Assembly: GCF_006874585.1 (NCBI RefSeq)
Contig: NZ_CP029763.1
Coordinates: 172,203-236,202 of the forward strand
DNA length: 64,000 bases
Direction: 5' to 3'
Origin: Sphingomonas sp. IC081
GTDB taxonomy: Bacteria > Pseudomonadota > Alphaproteobacteria > Sphingomonadales > Sphingomonadaceae
Part shown: positions 52,901 to 61,184 of the stretch, in pieces
Layout: every line of letters starts with the position of its first letter
How positions within the stretch are numbered: position 1 is the first letter of the stretch
The notes under the pieces: generated by a model
Databases searched by the model: none
Told to the model about the DNA's origin: nothing
What the model saw: only the letters and a program-made list of their open reading frames with translations
Position numbers and translations under genes: made by a program

Positions 52901-53148
52901 CGCGTATATTCCAGGCCGGGGGTGCCGGCGAGCGCGGTTTCGATTGGAAACGACACCTGCTTCTCGACCAGCTCGGGCGAGAGGGCAGGCGCGCGGACGT
53001 TGATCTGGACCTGATTGTTGGTGATGTCCGGCACCGCGTCGATCGGTAGCCGGTAGAGGGAAAAGGCGCCGATGGCGGCGACGATGACGGTGAGGAGCAG
53101 GACTAGCCAGCGCTTCTCGACCGCCCAGGTTACGATACGGGCGATCAT
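49903..53148 (-). CDS. czcA: CzcA-type heavy-metal RND efflux pump
   Basis: 1081-aa inner-membrane proton-driven pump of the HME1 group. The helix-4 motif DFGLIVDGAVIIVEN carries the Asp/Asp/Glu proton-relay residues of CzcA, which points to Zn, Co or Cd rather than Cu/Ag. The N-terminal segment LPIDAVPDITNNQVQI is also typical. The periplasmic loop contains a charged insert (DHREDDKHKPGEPG, about residue 150) not usual in CzcA, possibly a metal-sensing element. Twelve helices and two large periplasmic domains fit the length. It follows the adaptor by 3 bases. Confidence 0.95.
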   Translation of the reverse strand: MIARIVTWAVEKRWLVLLLTVIVAAIGAFSLYRLPIDAVPDITNNQVQINVRAPALSPELVEKQVSFPIETALAGTPGLEYTRSLSRNGFAQITAVFSDATDIYFARQQVGERLRGVQENLPDGVNPEMGPIATGLGEVYMYTVRLDHREDDKHKPGEPGQQPDGSYITPEGERLTTEEDKATYLRTAQDWIVTPLLKTTPGLAGVDSIGGYAKQFLVVPDVQKLASLGITLTDLGNALERNNTSVGGGFVNRNGEGLAVRSDALVRNASELARTVIATRNGVPITVEQVATVKTGQAIRMGSASENGTEVVVGTAIMRIGENSRIVSTAVAEKLKTINASLPPDVVIQPVLNRTELVNSTIKTVAKNLSEGAVLVIVVLFLLLGNFRAALIAALVIPITMMLTGFGMLRAGVSANLMSLGALDFGLIVDGAVIIVENALRRLAEQQHHEGRLLSVKERLATVAAAAREMIRPSVYGQAIIILVYVPLLTLTGVEGKTFGPMALTVIIALAFAFILSLTFVPAMIAIWLSKKVEEKDGRIITWLKKRYEPGLDRAMKRPTLTIGAGVGSLVVAALAFTTLGSVFLPQLDEGDLLIQSLRIPATSVQQSQAMQVPIERMMSKQPEVQFVYSKTGTAELAADPMPPNATDMFVILKPRKDWPDPELPKEELVSRIEGNLAKIPGNAYEITQPIQMRFNELIAGVRGDIAVKVFGDDFNQMNRTAEQIAAVLRRTQGAADVKVEQTTGLPMLDIRVNRDAMARLGVTAQDVQDTVTATIGGRTSGQIFEGDRRFPVVIRLSEAQRADIGLLQQVQVPVAGGGYVPLSSVAEIKVVDGPNQISRENGKRRVVVQANVRGRDVGSVVADAQAAIGSQLRLPAGTYLEWGGQFENLQSASERLKLVIPACFILILLLLYGALGSVRDAAIVFTGVPFALVGGVLLLFLRGMDFSISAAVGFIALSGIAVLNGLVMVSSIQDLIRSGMSREEAAHVGAMQRLRPVIMTALVASLGFVPMALGEGAGAEVQKPLATVVIGGLISATLLTLFVLPTLYARFGQKVIEKPEHYNEEHEGDDHGQTFVNNLA

Positions 53149-53151
53149 GGC

Positions 53152-54330
53152 TTAATCCTCGTGGCTCGCTTCGCCCTTGCCGATCTCGGCCTTGAGCGTG
53201 AAACTTCCGGTGGTGGCGATCTGTTCGTTGCCGGTCAGGCCCGACCGGACGATCACCGTGTCGCCCGACGCATCGCCGAGCTGGACCGGGGTCGCCTTGA
53301 AGCCGGTGGGCGTGCGCACGAACACGACCGACTTGCCCTCGAAACTCTGGACCGCCGTCGTCGGCACGCGGACCGCCCCGCTCCCGCCGCTGCCCGTGAG
53401 CTGCACGGCTGCCGTCACAGGCTCGCCGACCCGCCATTCGCCACCGCGATTGTCGAGGGTGGCGAGCGCAGGCACGAGCCGCGTCTGCGGATCAAGCGCC
53501 GGCGACACGAAGGTCACGCGGGCGGTCGCCTGACGGCCTGCCGCCTTCACCAGCACCGTATTGCCGGGACGCACCCGGCCCGCATCCTCGGGCTTGAGAT
53601 TAAGCGCGATCGACACCTGGCTCAGGTTGGCGATGCGATAGAGTTCGGCATCCGCCGCGACCGTTTGTCCCAGCGTCACGGGGCGCGCAATGATCTGGCC
53701 CGAGATCGGCGCGGCAATGCCGAGCCGGTTGAGCCCGCCGCCGCCGACACCCGCCGCCGAAACCATGCTCTGCGCCTGCGTCAGGGCGATCCGCGCCTCC
53801 GTCGCCGCTGTGCGGGCGGCGATCAGATCCTGTTCAGGGGAGACTCTCTGCGCGAACAGCCGCTGTTCGCGCGCGAGGTTCGAATTAGCGAGCTGAAGCC
53901 GCGCCCGCGCCGCCTCGACCTCGCCCTTGATCTGCGCCGCCTCGCGGCTTTCGATGACCGCAATGGTCTGGCCGCGTCCGACCGATTGGCCGAGGTTACG
54001 GGTGAGCGCGACCACGCGTCCCGCAATTGCGGCCGAGACGACCTGCGTTCCCTGTGGGTCGCCCTCGATGATCGCGGGCAGCTCGATCGTCCCGGCCCCG
54101 CCGATGATCGGCCGTCCGACCTGGACGCCCGCTGTGGCGATCTGGTCGGCACCCAATGTGACGACGCCTTCACCGGCATGACCGCCTTCAGCACCGCCCT
54201 TTTCCGTGCCCGCTGCCGTCTCATTGGCAGCTGCGCCTTCGGCAGTTGCCTCGTTTCCGCCATCCTTGCCGCCGCAGGCAGCCAAGAGCAGGGCGAGCGA
54301 CGCCGCGCCCGCGAGATAAAAGCTCTTCAT
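53152..54330 (-). CDS. czcB: CzcB-type periplasmic adaptor (membrane fusion protein)
   Basis: 392 aa from the ATG at 54330; a GTG one codon earlier overlaps the preceding stop. A lipoprotein signal ends in LLLAAC. A Gly/Glu/Ala-rich linker with few His precedes the barrel-sandwich (GRVVALTRNLGQSVGRGQTIAVIES), the hairpin coiled coil and the beta-barrel (SQVSIALNLKPEDAGRVRPGNTV). It bridges CzcA and CzcC. Order C-B-A, with tight spacing, is standard for czc operons. Confidence 0.94.
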   Translation of the reverse strand: MKSFYLAGAASLALLLAACGGKDGGNEATAEGAAANETAAGTEKGGAEGGHAGEGVVTLGADQIATAGVQVGRPIIGGAGTIELPAIIEGDPQGTQVVSAAIAGRVVALTRNLGQSVGRGQTIAVIESREAAQIKGEVEAARARLQLANSNLAREQRLFAQRVSPEQDLIAARTAATEARIALTQAQSMVSAAGVGGGGLNRLGIAAPISGQIIARPVTLGQTVAADAELYRIANLSQVSIALNLKPEDAGRVRPGNTVLVKAAGRQATARVTFVSPALDPQTRLVPALATLDNRGGEWRVGEPVTAAVQLTGSGGSGAVRVPTTAVQSFEGKSVVFVRTPTGFKATPVQLGDASGDTVIVRSGLTGNEQIATTGSFTLKAEIGKGEASHED

Positions 54331-55607
54331 CACTGATTCCCCCCATTGGGCGCACGAGCGGTCAGTCGCTCCACTTGCGCGCGGGCATTCTGGTAATTGG
54401 CAAGCGCGTCGATCGCGGCGACCCGCGTTTCGGCGAGCGTGCGTTCAGCATCGAGCAATTCGAGCTGGCCGAACTTGCCCTCGCGATAGCCGATCCGCGC
54501 GATGCGGGCGGCCTCCTGTGCAGCCGCCAGCGCCGGCCCCGACGCCGCACGAGCCGTCGTTGCGGCATTGGCCGCCTGCGCCTGCGCGTCCGTGATCGCC
54601 TGTTCGATGTCGAGCGCGGTCACGCGGCGCTGCGCATCCGCCTGGGTCCGCTGCGCGGTCGCCTGCGCAATCGCGGCGCGACCATTGTTGAACACCGGGA
54701 TCGGGATCGACACGCTGAACACCGCCGCCATGTCGTTGGTCGCTTCCAGGCGGCGGATCGACGGCCCGACGTTCAGGTCAGGCACGCGATTGGCGCGCGC
54801 GAGCCGCACGCCGGCTTCGGCAATGGAGAAATCCGCGTTGGCTGCCGCCAGCGCGAGTGTGCCGGTCGTGTTGACCGGTGCCAACGGCCCATAGACGTTC
54901 ACATCGGGAAGGCGATCGAGCAGCGTGTCATCGAGCAGGCCGTCGATCGGCCGTCCGATCCGACGCGCCAGATTGGCGCGGGCCGCCTCGGCCAAGCGAA
55001 GCTGCCGCTCCACATTGGCGTCGGCATTGATACGCGCGACATCCGCGCGCTGTTGCTCGAGTGGCGATGCCCGCCCTGCCTGCACGCGAACGCTCGCGGC
55101 CCGCAGCGCATCGCTGGCGATCCGGGCCTGATCGCGGGCTGTCATTACCCGGCGATCGGCCGCGACCGCTTCGACATAGAGCTGCGTTACCTGAAGCCGG
55201 ACATCCGCCGCGATGATCGCGGCCTGGATCTCGGCCCGGGACAATTGCGCATTGGCGACCGCGACGCGGGCGCCGCGCTTGCCGCCTAGCTCGATCGGGA
55301 TCGCAAAGCCGACCGTGGTTTCCGCGCTGCGGACCCCCCGATACGGCCCGGAGCCGATGACATTCTCGACTTGGCCTTGAACCACCGGATTGGGCCGCAA
55401 GCCGGCGACTGTGCGACCTGCACGGGCCGCGTCGATTCCAGCTGTCGCCGCTTCCGCAGCAGGGGCCGAACCGCCCGCTGCACTGACCGCTTGGTCAAGC
55501 GTGTAGACCGGCGCATCCTGCGCAACAGGCGCGGACGGTCCGACCTGCGCCTGCGCCATCGTGGCGCAAGACGCTGCGGCCAGCATGGCCGCGAGGATAC
55601 GATTCAT
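54330..55607 (-). CDS. czcC: CzcC-type outer-membrane factor
   Basis: 425 aa. A signal peptide ends near AMAQAQ. Two outer-membrane-efflux repeats are visible (GGKRGARVAVANAQLSRAEI in the first; RIGYREGKFGQLELLDAERTL in the second), the latter typical of CzcC/CusC. It forms the outer-membrane channel of the tripartite metal pump. CAGGAG precedes the ATG at 55607 at long spacing. It is followed directly by czcB (TGA/ATG overlap). Confidence 0.93.
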   Translation of the reverse strand: MNRILAAMLAAASCATMAQAQVGPSAPVAQDAPVYTLDQAVSAAGGSAPAAEAATAGIDAARAGRTVAGLRPNPVVQGQVENVIGSGPYRGVRSAETTVGFAIPIELGGKRGARVAVANAQLSRAEIQAAIIAADVRLQVTQLYVEAVAADRRVMTARDQARIASDALRAASVRVQAGRASPLEQQRADVARINADANVERQLRLAEAARANLARRIGRPIDGLLDDTLLDRLPDVNVYGPLAPVNTTGTLALAAANADFSIAEAGVRLARANRVPDLNVGPSIRRLEATNDMAAVFSVSIPIPVFNNGRAAIAQATAQRTQADAQRRVTALDIEQAITDAQAQAANAATTARAASGPALAAAQEAARIARIGYREGKFGQLELLDAERTLAETRVAAIDALANYQNARAQVERLTARAPNGGNQ

Positions 55608-55667
55608 GAAAATAGGACTCCTGACGATGATCGACAGGGGCGCGCCAACGCACGCCCAAATCGGACG

Positions 55668-55997
55668 TCAGGCTTGGGGGGGCCTCAAATGGACCATGCC
55701 GGTGCGGCCGTCGAGCGACGCAGAGGCGGAGATTGTCGGCTTGGGCACTGTGAGGACGGGGGTATATTCCATCGTCGTGCGCGCAGGCGCGCCGACGTCG
55801 TGTCCGTGACAATAATTGTGATGATGCGGGACATTCTTGTCCGAGTCCGATGGCACCTGATCGATGTCACCGGCGGTATGGACCGTGAACTCAACGCCCG
55901 CGATGCTTCCCCCCGCCAGATCGGCGGCATGGGCCATGCCGGAGAAGCTGGTCAGGACCAGCATCAGGCATGTCAGGAAAGGCAAAAAGGCTCGCAC
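55668..55997 (-). CDS. Small His-rich periplasmic protein (CzcI-like position)
   Basis: 109 aa with a signal peptide (LTCLMLVLTSFSGMAHA). The mature chain contains a compact HHHNYCHGHDV motif, a probable metal-binding site. Start is a GTG at 55997, with GAGG 7 bases upstream. It lies directly upstream of czcC, the place of czcI in Cupriavidus-type operons, and has a similar size and His content. I cannot show homology by eye, so CzcI-like is by position. It may buffer or sense periplasmic metal. Confidence 0.72.
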   Translation of the reverse strand: MRAFLPFLTCLMLVLTSFSGMAHAADLAGGSIAGVEFTVHTAGDIDQVPSDSDKNVPHHHNYCHGHDVGAPARTTMEYTPVLTVPKPTISASASLDGRTGMVHLRPPQA

Positions 55998-56037
55998 TAG
56001 CTTGCCTCTATCACGGAAGGGTTTTCATGTCATTGCA

Positions 56038-58005
56038 CTAATTCGAACCAAGGGTCACTGAGCCGGAACCCGAGCGGGATCGGTCGCGCCCGTTCCAGGC
56101 GAACCCGACCGCAATGGCGACCGCCATCAGGAGTTGCGCCAGCACCGATTGCCAAGTGGGAAACACGCCGAGCATCGACAGCCGTGGCACGTCCGCGAGC
56201 GGTGCGATGTTGATAAGGCCGGCTTCCTGGAGCGCGGCGACGCCTTTACCCGCCAGCACGACGGTCAGGACCGCCATGAGCCAGGAGCTATAGCGGAAGA
56301 ACTGCGCGATCGGCAGCTTGCGACTGTAGCGAAGCATGGCCCAAGCGATCAGGCTGAGCAGTCCAATCGCCGACCCGGCCCCCGCGAGAAGCATCCCGTT
56401 GTCACCTTGCGCCGAAAGCGCGGCATAGAACAGGATCGTCTCGAAGACCTCGCGATAAACTACGACGAACGCCAGCCCGAACAGGAACCAGCCCGACCCG
56501 CCCGAGAGCGCCCGCGACATCTTCTCGCGAATATAGCGCTGCCACTGATCGGCCTGCGCCTTGCCGTGCATCCAAATCCCGACCGAGAGCAGCACGACCG
56601 CGGCGAACAGCGAGCCAAACCCTTCCGTCAGCTCCCGGCTCGCACCGCTGATCCCGATCGCATAGGTGGCGACCGCCCAGGTGATCCCGCCCGCGATGAT
56701 CGCGCTGACCCAGCCGCCATGCACGTACCGCAGCGCCTCGCCGCGCTCGGCTTTACGCAGGAACGCGATCATGGCGACAACGATGAGCAGGGCTTCGAGC
56801 CCTTCACGCAGCAGGATCGTGAACGCGCCCAGGAACGTGGACGCTTCGGTGGCGGCATCAGGCGCGAGCGCCGCTTCCGCATCGTCGAAAAGGCCGCCCA
56901 GTACTGCGACCTTCTCCGCGAGATCATCGGGCGACGCGCCCCGGTCGATCGAGGCGCGGAACTCCCCCATCGCGCCCTCGATTCGACCCATCAGCGTCGC
57001 GTCGCGCGCGGTGAGTGTTGGCTCGATCGGCTCGAACCCATCGAGATAGGCCGACAGCGCCAGCTCTTTCGCCATGCGCGCATCGCCGCGCCGCGCAGCC
57101 GCCACGCTTTCGGCGAGTTTGGCGCGGGCGACCGCGAGCGAGCCGGGAGCCTGTTGTATCACCTGTTCGGGATGACGACGCAGGAACGCGAGCACTGGGT
57201 CAGCCTTGGCGTCGCCGATCGCCGCGCCGAGCGCGGCCGGGGTGAGCGCGACCAGGGTTTTCAGGTCCGGAATGCGCCGGCGAAGGGTCGGGTCGGATTT
57301 CCAAAGCCGCTCGCCTTCGCGCGCCTGCGCATCCGTGAAGGCGAAGCTCCCGGCTCGGAATGCTAACGCCCAGCGCTGATCGTTGGGCAGATCGGCGAAG
57401 CTCTGCATCGCGGTCCCGTCGATGCCTTGCGTCACCACCTGATAGAGCGCGAACACGCTGCGCTGGCGCGCGCGCTCGGCATCGGTGAAAGCAATCGGGG
57501 GCGTAGCGAGCTTGGCGGCGTCAGGGCCACGGCCGTTGCCCGTCATCCCGTGGCAGGACGCGCAGGATTGTCGGAACAGTGCATCGCTGGAGACGAGGTT
57601 CGGAGCCTTATCGGGCGCGAGCGGCACCGGGTAGGCGCGCAACAGATCGGCCGCGAGCCCGTGCGCCAATGTTGCCACCTGTTCAGTCGGTCCCTTTTCC
57701 GCGATCACCGCCTGGAGGTTGGCAGCCCGCTGGATGAGGGCTTGACGCTCCGGCTTCGCCGGCAGGCCCTGAAGCCGTGTCGAGACCGACGCGGCGAACT
57801 CCGTCATCTCGGCATATTCCGACGTGCTCTTGATCCGACCGTTGGCGACCGCGCCGCCATAATCGACGGCCATATAGTCGAGCAGCCGCCATGCGGTTTG
57901 CACGTCGCCGGGTTCGGCGATTGCCGCAGCAGGGATCAGCAGCGCCGCGAGCGCGGAGAGCAGCCGCAACGAGAGCATTGCCCGGATCAACGCGAGCAGA
58001 CGCAC
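56038..58005 (-). CDS. FTR1-family permease fused to a cytochrome c domain (PbrT/EfeU-like)
   Basis: 655 aa. Signal peptide, then an N-terminal helical region, a cytochrome c heme motif CASCH (148-152) with a nearby distal Met region, and a C-terminal FTR1 permease domain with REGLE (400-404) and REVFE (518-522), the paired acidic iron motifs. This layout is that of PbrT, the lead-uptake protein of Pb-resistance operons, and of some Fe permeases. The GTG start at 58005 overlaps the CDF stop by one base, with GGGAGAG before it. In a metal-efflux operon it suggests Pb or Fe linkage, with heme-dependent oxidation as a possible step. Confidence 0.9.
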   Translation of the reverse strand: MRLLALIRAMLSLRLLSALAALLIPAAAIAEPGDVQTAWRLLDYMAVDYGGAVANGRIKSTSEYAEMTEFAASVSTRLQGLPAKPERQALIQRAANLQAVIAEKGPTEQVATLAHGLAADLLRAYPVPLAPDKAPNLVSSDALFRQSCASCHGMTGNGRGPDAAKLATPPIAFTDAERARQRSVFALYQVVTQGIDGTAMQSFADLPNDQRWALAFRAGSFAFTDAQAREGERLWKSDPTLRRRIPDLKTLVALTPAALGAAIGDAKADPVLAFLRRHPEQVIQQAPGSLAVARAKLAESVAAARRGDARMAKELALSAYLDGFEPIEPTLTARDATLMGRIEGAMGEFRASIDRGASPDDLAEKVAVLGGLFDDAEAALAPDAATEASTFLGAFTILLREGLEALLIVVAMIAFLRKAERGEALRYVHGGWVSAIIAGGITWAVATYAIGISGASRELTEGFGSLFAAVVLLSVGIWMHGKAQADQWQRYIREKMSRALSGGSGWFLFGLAFVVVYREVFETILFYAALSAQGDNGMLLAGAGSAIGLLSLIAWAMLRYSRKLPIAQFFRYSSWLMAVLTVVLAGKGVAALQEAGLINIAPLADVPRLSMLGVFPTWQSVLAQLLMAVAIAVGFAWNGRDRSRSGSGSVTLGSN

Positions 58006-58631
58006 TACCGCTCTCCCAATTCGCGCCGAGCGCCAGTGACGATTTCATAAGCGGAGTGGAGGAACAGGAGGGCGATGAGGCCGGCGACGGCGAGGTCCGG
58101 CCAGGCGCTTCCTGTCCACGCCACCAGACCGGCCGCGGCGATCACCGCCACGTTGGCGAGCGCGTCGTTGCGGCTGAACAGCCAGATCGCGCGAACATTG
58201 GCGTCCCCTTCCCGGAAACGCGCAAGCACCAAGGCGGACACGACATTGATCGCGAGCGCGACAACGCCGATTGTGCCCATCAGTTCGGCATCGGGCGCGG
58301 TTGCGTTCAGGGCGCGCCAAATCGCGAAACCGATTACGCCCACGCCAAGCGCACCGAGAAACAACCCCTGCGTCAGCGCGACCTTTGCCCTCGCCCGTGC
58401 GGACCAGGCAAGCGCGAGAAGACCGATAAGGCTGATCGACCCGTCCCCGAGAAAATCGAGGGAATCCGCTTTCAGCGCTTGGCTATCGGCGATGAACCCG
58501 CCGAACAGCTCGGCGACTCCGAAGCCGAGGTTGAGCACCACGACGGTCAGCAGCGCACGGCGATAGGCCGGATCGGTTTGCGCGCGCGCGGGCTCCCCGT
58601 GGCACCCGCAGCTTTCGGTAGAAGCATTCAT
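58005..58631 (-). CDS. Short CDF-like cation transporter B
   Basis: 208 aa with six helices and no cytoplasmic tail. An N-terminal CGCHGEPA may bind metal. The helix-2 site is DSLDFLGD (D-x3-D), the helix-5 site SRNDALAN; again His is replaced, as in the protein at 47231. It starts at 58631 and is the first gene of the metal operon, immediately behind the MerR-type promoter. AAGGAAGG could serve as ribosome site, but the predicted transcript start is so close that translation may be leaderless. Substrate could be Cd, Pb or Zn. Confidence 0.83.
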   Translation of the reverse strand: MNASTESCGCHGEPARAQTDPAYRRALLTVVVLNLGFGVAELFGGFIADSQALKADSLDFLGDGSISLIGLLALAWSARARAKVALTQGLFLGALGVGVIGFAIWRALNATAPDAELMGTIGVVALAINVVSALVLARFREGDANVRAIWLFSRNDALANVAVIAAAGLVAWTGSAWPDLAVAGLIALLFLHSAYEIVTGARRELGER

Positions 58632-58638
58632 GCGGCCT

Positions 58639-58669
58639 TCCTTACCACCTCCAGTCGCTGTAGAAGCAA
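58639..58669 (-). promoter_or_regulatory. MerR-type promoter of the metal operon
   Basis: Read on the minus strand: -35 TTGCTT (58669-58664), a 19-base spacer, -10 TAAGGA (58644-58639). The long spacer holds an imperfect dyad (CTACAG and CTGGAG-like halves), as in merT, cadA, zntA and pbrA promoters, where MerR-family proteins untwist the DNA. The predicted transcript start is at or next to the CDF start codon. Confidence 0.78.
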
Positions 58670-58706
58670 GCGAAATGTGCGACACGTTCGCATAAGCAAG
58701 GATGGC

Positions 58707-59126
58707 ATGATGAAGCCGGTGATGATTGGGCAGCTCGCCAGCGAGACCTCGACGAAGGTGACGACGATCCGCTTTTATGAGTCGATCGGGTTGCTCCGAT
58801 CCGCCCCTCGCACGGCGTCGGGTCGCAGAACCTACGATGCCAGTGACATTGAGCGTTTGCACTTCATCCGCAACGGTCGCCGGCTTGGCTTCTCCGTCGA
58901 CGAGATCCGTTCGTTGATGGGGCTGGCGCAGAACCCGGACCAGGATTGTGGTGCCGCCTCAGCTATCGCTGCTCAGCACCTCAAGGATGTGGAGGAGAGA
59001 CTGGCGCAACTCGCGGTGTTGCGGGATGAGTTGGCAATGCTCAGCCAGAGCTGCACCAAGGCGCGCATGGCCGATTGTCGGATCATGAAGGCGATCGGCA
59101 AAGGCCACCCTCAAGCCGATCAATAA
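58707..59126 (+). CDS. MerR-family metal-responsive regulator (CadR/PbrR/ZntR-like)
   Basis: 139 aa. The N-terminal winged helix-turn-helix is in MIGQLASETSTKVTTIRFYESIGLL; the dimerisation helix runs from about residue 80 to 118. Candidate metal ligands are Cys81 (DQDCGAA), Cys116 (SQSC) and Cys124 (MADC), the arrangement of the CadR/PbrR/ZntR group. It is divergent from the metal operon across 75 bases that hold the operator. AAGGAT precedes the ATG. The last bases overlap the convergent protease gene by 7. It probably activates the operon on Cd, Pb, Zn or Co. Confidence 0.93.
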   Translation: MMKPVMIGQLASETSTKVTTIRFYESIGLLRSAPRTASGRRTYDASDIERLHFIRNGRRLGFSVDEIRSLMGLAQNPDQDCGAASAIAAQHLKDVEERLAQLAVLRDELAMLSQSCTKARMADCRIMKAIGKGHPQADQ

Positions 59127-60349
59127 TAATCGGCCAGCCTGAGCTCGCGCACATCACCCGAGGCCATCGTCAGCTTTACGAGGGTGCCAGCAGGCCGGGA
59201 GCGCACTTGCCAGAGCTCCCCACGCGTATAGTTCGCATCGATCGAATGGCCGTTCACCGCCACGATCCGGTCGCCGACCGCCCAGCCAGCCTTTTCCGCG
59301 GGACTGTTCGCCGCCACATGAACAACGGTGAGCGCCGTTGGTGAGGCTGCGAGGCCAAGGCCGCTACGGTCCTTCAGCATCGGCAGGCGACGACGAGGAC
59401 CGAGTGGCCGGAGCCACACGAATCCGGCGGTCACGTCGAACACCACGTCGAATTGAGCGATCAGCGGTAGGCCGACATTGCCAACCGTGCTGGTGGAGAG
59501 CCAAGCTCTCATCCCGAGTGTGGGGACGTTCGAGACGCCAAGCCCTTCGATGTTGATGTTCTGGATCGTGAAAGCATCGTTGATACGCACACCATCGACG
59601 CCGCCGATCGCCGCGGTCGAGACGAGCTTCCCGTTCAACAGCCCTTGATCGCGGGCATAGGCCGACGAGAGCATCAGCGCGGCCGAGCTGCCAAGATCGA
59701 TCATCAAGGGCACGGGAGGCAAACCCGAGACGGAAGCTCGAATGAACAGCTCCTGCTTGGCACCGCGCCCGAGCGCGACAGCGCGCCAGTCGGGACCGGC
59801 GAGAAACGTGCCTGACTTGACGACCGCCATACGCCTTTTCGCGAAATCGAGCGCGATGCAGCTACCCGTGAACATATCGGCACCGAGGAGGATATCGATC
59901 GGTCGTCCGAAGGCCGCCGACACTGAACTCAGATCACCAACGACGGCAAAGGGTAAGCGACGGGTTTCGCGGGCGAGCTGTACGTCGATGTCGCGGACCA
60001 GCAGCACCGGGGCCTTGGCGCTCAGCCCGCTAATCATGCGCCGCTCACCATCGTTCAAGCCGAGCTTCGCCGCGAGCGCCGTGCTCATGATCGACGCGCC
60101 GCTGCCACTGTCGAGCACCGCCCGCACCGGCACTCCGCGCACTTGTGCCGAAACAAGGAGGGTATCACCCGTGCCGACTTCCAGCGGCTCCCATTCGAGG
60201 TGAGCCGCACCGAAGTTCCACGAGCCCGCAGACCGGGAAGTCTGTCGCGCGAGCGTTGGAGAACCGAGCACCAAGCCGGTTCCACAGGCCACCAGCCGCG
60301 CCACTAATGAGCGTCGAGACATACCGATTGCTTCAACACGGGCCGTCAA
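59120..60349 (-). CDS. Retropepsin-like aspartyl protease with PDZ domain
   Basis: 409 aa. Two retropepsin-like segments carry catalytic-type motifs: VLDSGSGAS (first) and MIDLGSSAA (second); the C-terminal part is a PDZ domain (VHVAANSPAEKAGWAVGDRIVAVNG). The start is the TTG at 60349 with GGAGGTGG a few bases upstream; the ATG at 60322 would begin MSRRSLVARL, a twin-Arg-type signal. It is likely exported to the periplasm. Such proteins are widespread in sphingomonads and not characterised. It overlaps the MerR gene tail-to-tail and is outside the metal operon. Function is peptide cleavage by family, targets unknown. Confidence 0.82.
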   Translation of the reverse strand: MTARVEAIGMSRRSLVARLVACGTGLVLGSPTLARQTSRSAGSWNFGAAHLEWEPLEVGTGDTLLVSAQVRGVPVRAVLDSGSGASIMSTALAAKLGLNDGERRMISGLSAKAPVLLVRDIDVQLARETRRLPFAVVGDLSSVSAAFGRPIDILLGADMFTGSCIALDFAKRRMAVVKSGTFLAGPDWRAVALGRGAKQELFIRASVSGLPPVPLMIDLGSSAALMLSSAYARDQGLLNGKLVSTAAIGGVDGVRINDAFTIQNINIEGLGVSNVPTLGMRAWLSTSTVGNVGLPLIAQFDVVFDVTAGFVWLRPLGPRRRLPMLKDRSGLGLAASPTALTVVHVAANSPAEKAGWAVGDRIVAVNGHSIDANYTRGELWQVRSRPAGTLVKLTMASGDVRELRLADYY

Positions 60350-60611
60350 AAAGCCACCTCCAGCCCCCCGTCCGCAGGAGAGCAAATTGCGGTTACATGC
60401 TCCAGCCACTGGAGGAGCAAGTGCTTTTGGTGCGCCCGAAAATCCTCAGAAGCGCTTGGAGAACTTTAGATGAAGGATGGTGCAGACCGCTTAGATGCCT
60501 TCCCGATAACGAACGGTTCCGGGGGACGCTGGGCCGATCGGGACCGCGAACGGTGTAAACGCTCGCGCTAAGTGGCGGCATTCTGATCGCGCTATTTGTC
60601 GGCGAGCGTCG

Positions 60612-61184
60612 CTACGCGGCTACCGGCTTGGTCTCGGCCGATCGCACATAGGCGTAGAGTTTTGGCTTGGAGATGCCGAGCATCGAGCAAATCTTGGCGA
60701 TCGGCATCGTGTTCTCGTGGTAGAGCCTGACGGGCAGGTCGCGCTTGTCCTTGCCGAGTGCGGCCGGCCGGCCACCCTTCTTGCCGCGAGCGCGGGCTGC
60801 GGTGAGACCGGCCTGGGTCCGCTCGCGGATCAGGTTGCGCTCGAACTCCGCCAATGCCCCGAACAGGTGGAAGGTAAGCTTGCCCGACGTGGTGGTCGTG
60901 TCGATCGCCTCGTGCAGGCTCAGCAGCCCGACCTTTTCCTCGTCGAGGTAGGTCATCCATCCGATCAGATCACGGAGCGAGCGGCCGAGCCTGTCGAGGC
61001 GCCAGACCACCAGTGTGTCGCCGGCGCGAAGCAGCTCCTTCACCTTTTCCAATCCAGGGCGAGCGGCAGTCGCCCCGGAGGCCTTGTCGGTGATGACCTT
61101 CTCGCAGCCGGCAGCCTTCAGCGCATCACGCTGGAGGTCCAGGTTCTGCTCGGCGGTCGATACGCGGGCGTAACCGATTTTCAT
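60612..61184 (-). CDS. Serine recombinase (resolvase/invertase family)
   Basis: 190 aa. Ser9 in IGYARVS, the core VWRLDRLGRSLRDLI and the E-helix LFGALAEFERNLIRERTQAG match Tn3/Tn552-type resolvases. The C-terminal helix-turn-helix is MPIAKICSMLGISKPKLYAYV. It differs from the transposon's TnpR but belongs to the same family. It is divergent from a Mu/TniA-type transposase fragment across 191 bases that should contain a crossover site. This is likely part of a second, broken transposon. Confidence 0.93.
   Translation of the reverse strand: MKIGYARVSTAEQNLDLQRDALKAAGCEKVITDKASGATAARPGLEKVKELLRAGDTLVVWRLDRLGRSLRDLIGWMTYLDEEKVGLLSLHEAIDTTTTSGKLTFHLFGALAEFERNLIRERTQAGLTAARARGKKGGRPAALGKDKRDLPVRLYHENTMPIAKICSMLGISKPKLYAYVRSAETKPVAA

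Noticed and set aside
50227..53049. 940-residue open frame antisense to czcA
   Set aside because: Composition is that of an antisense frame (His/Arg/Asp-rich, no fold), and czcA with all RND motifs occupies the other strand.
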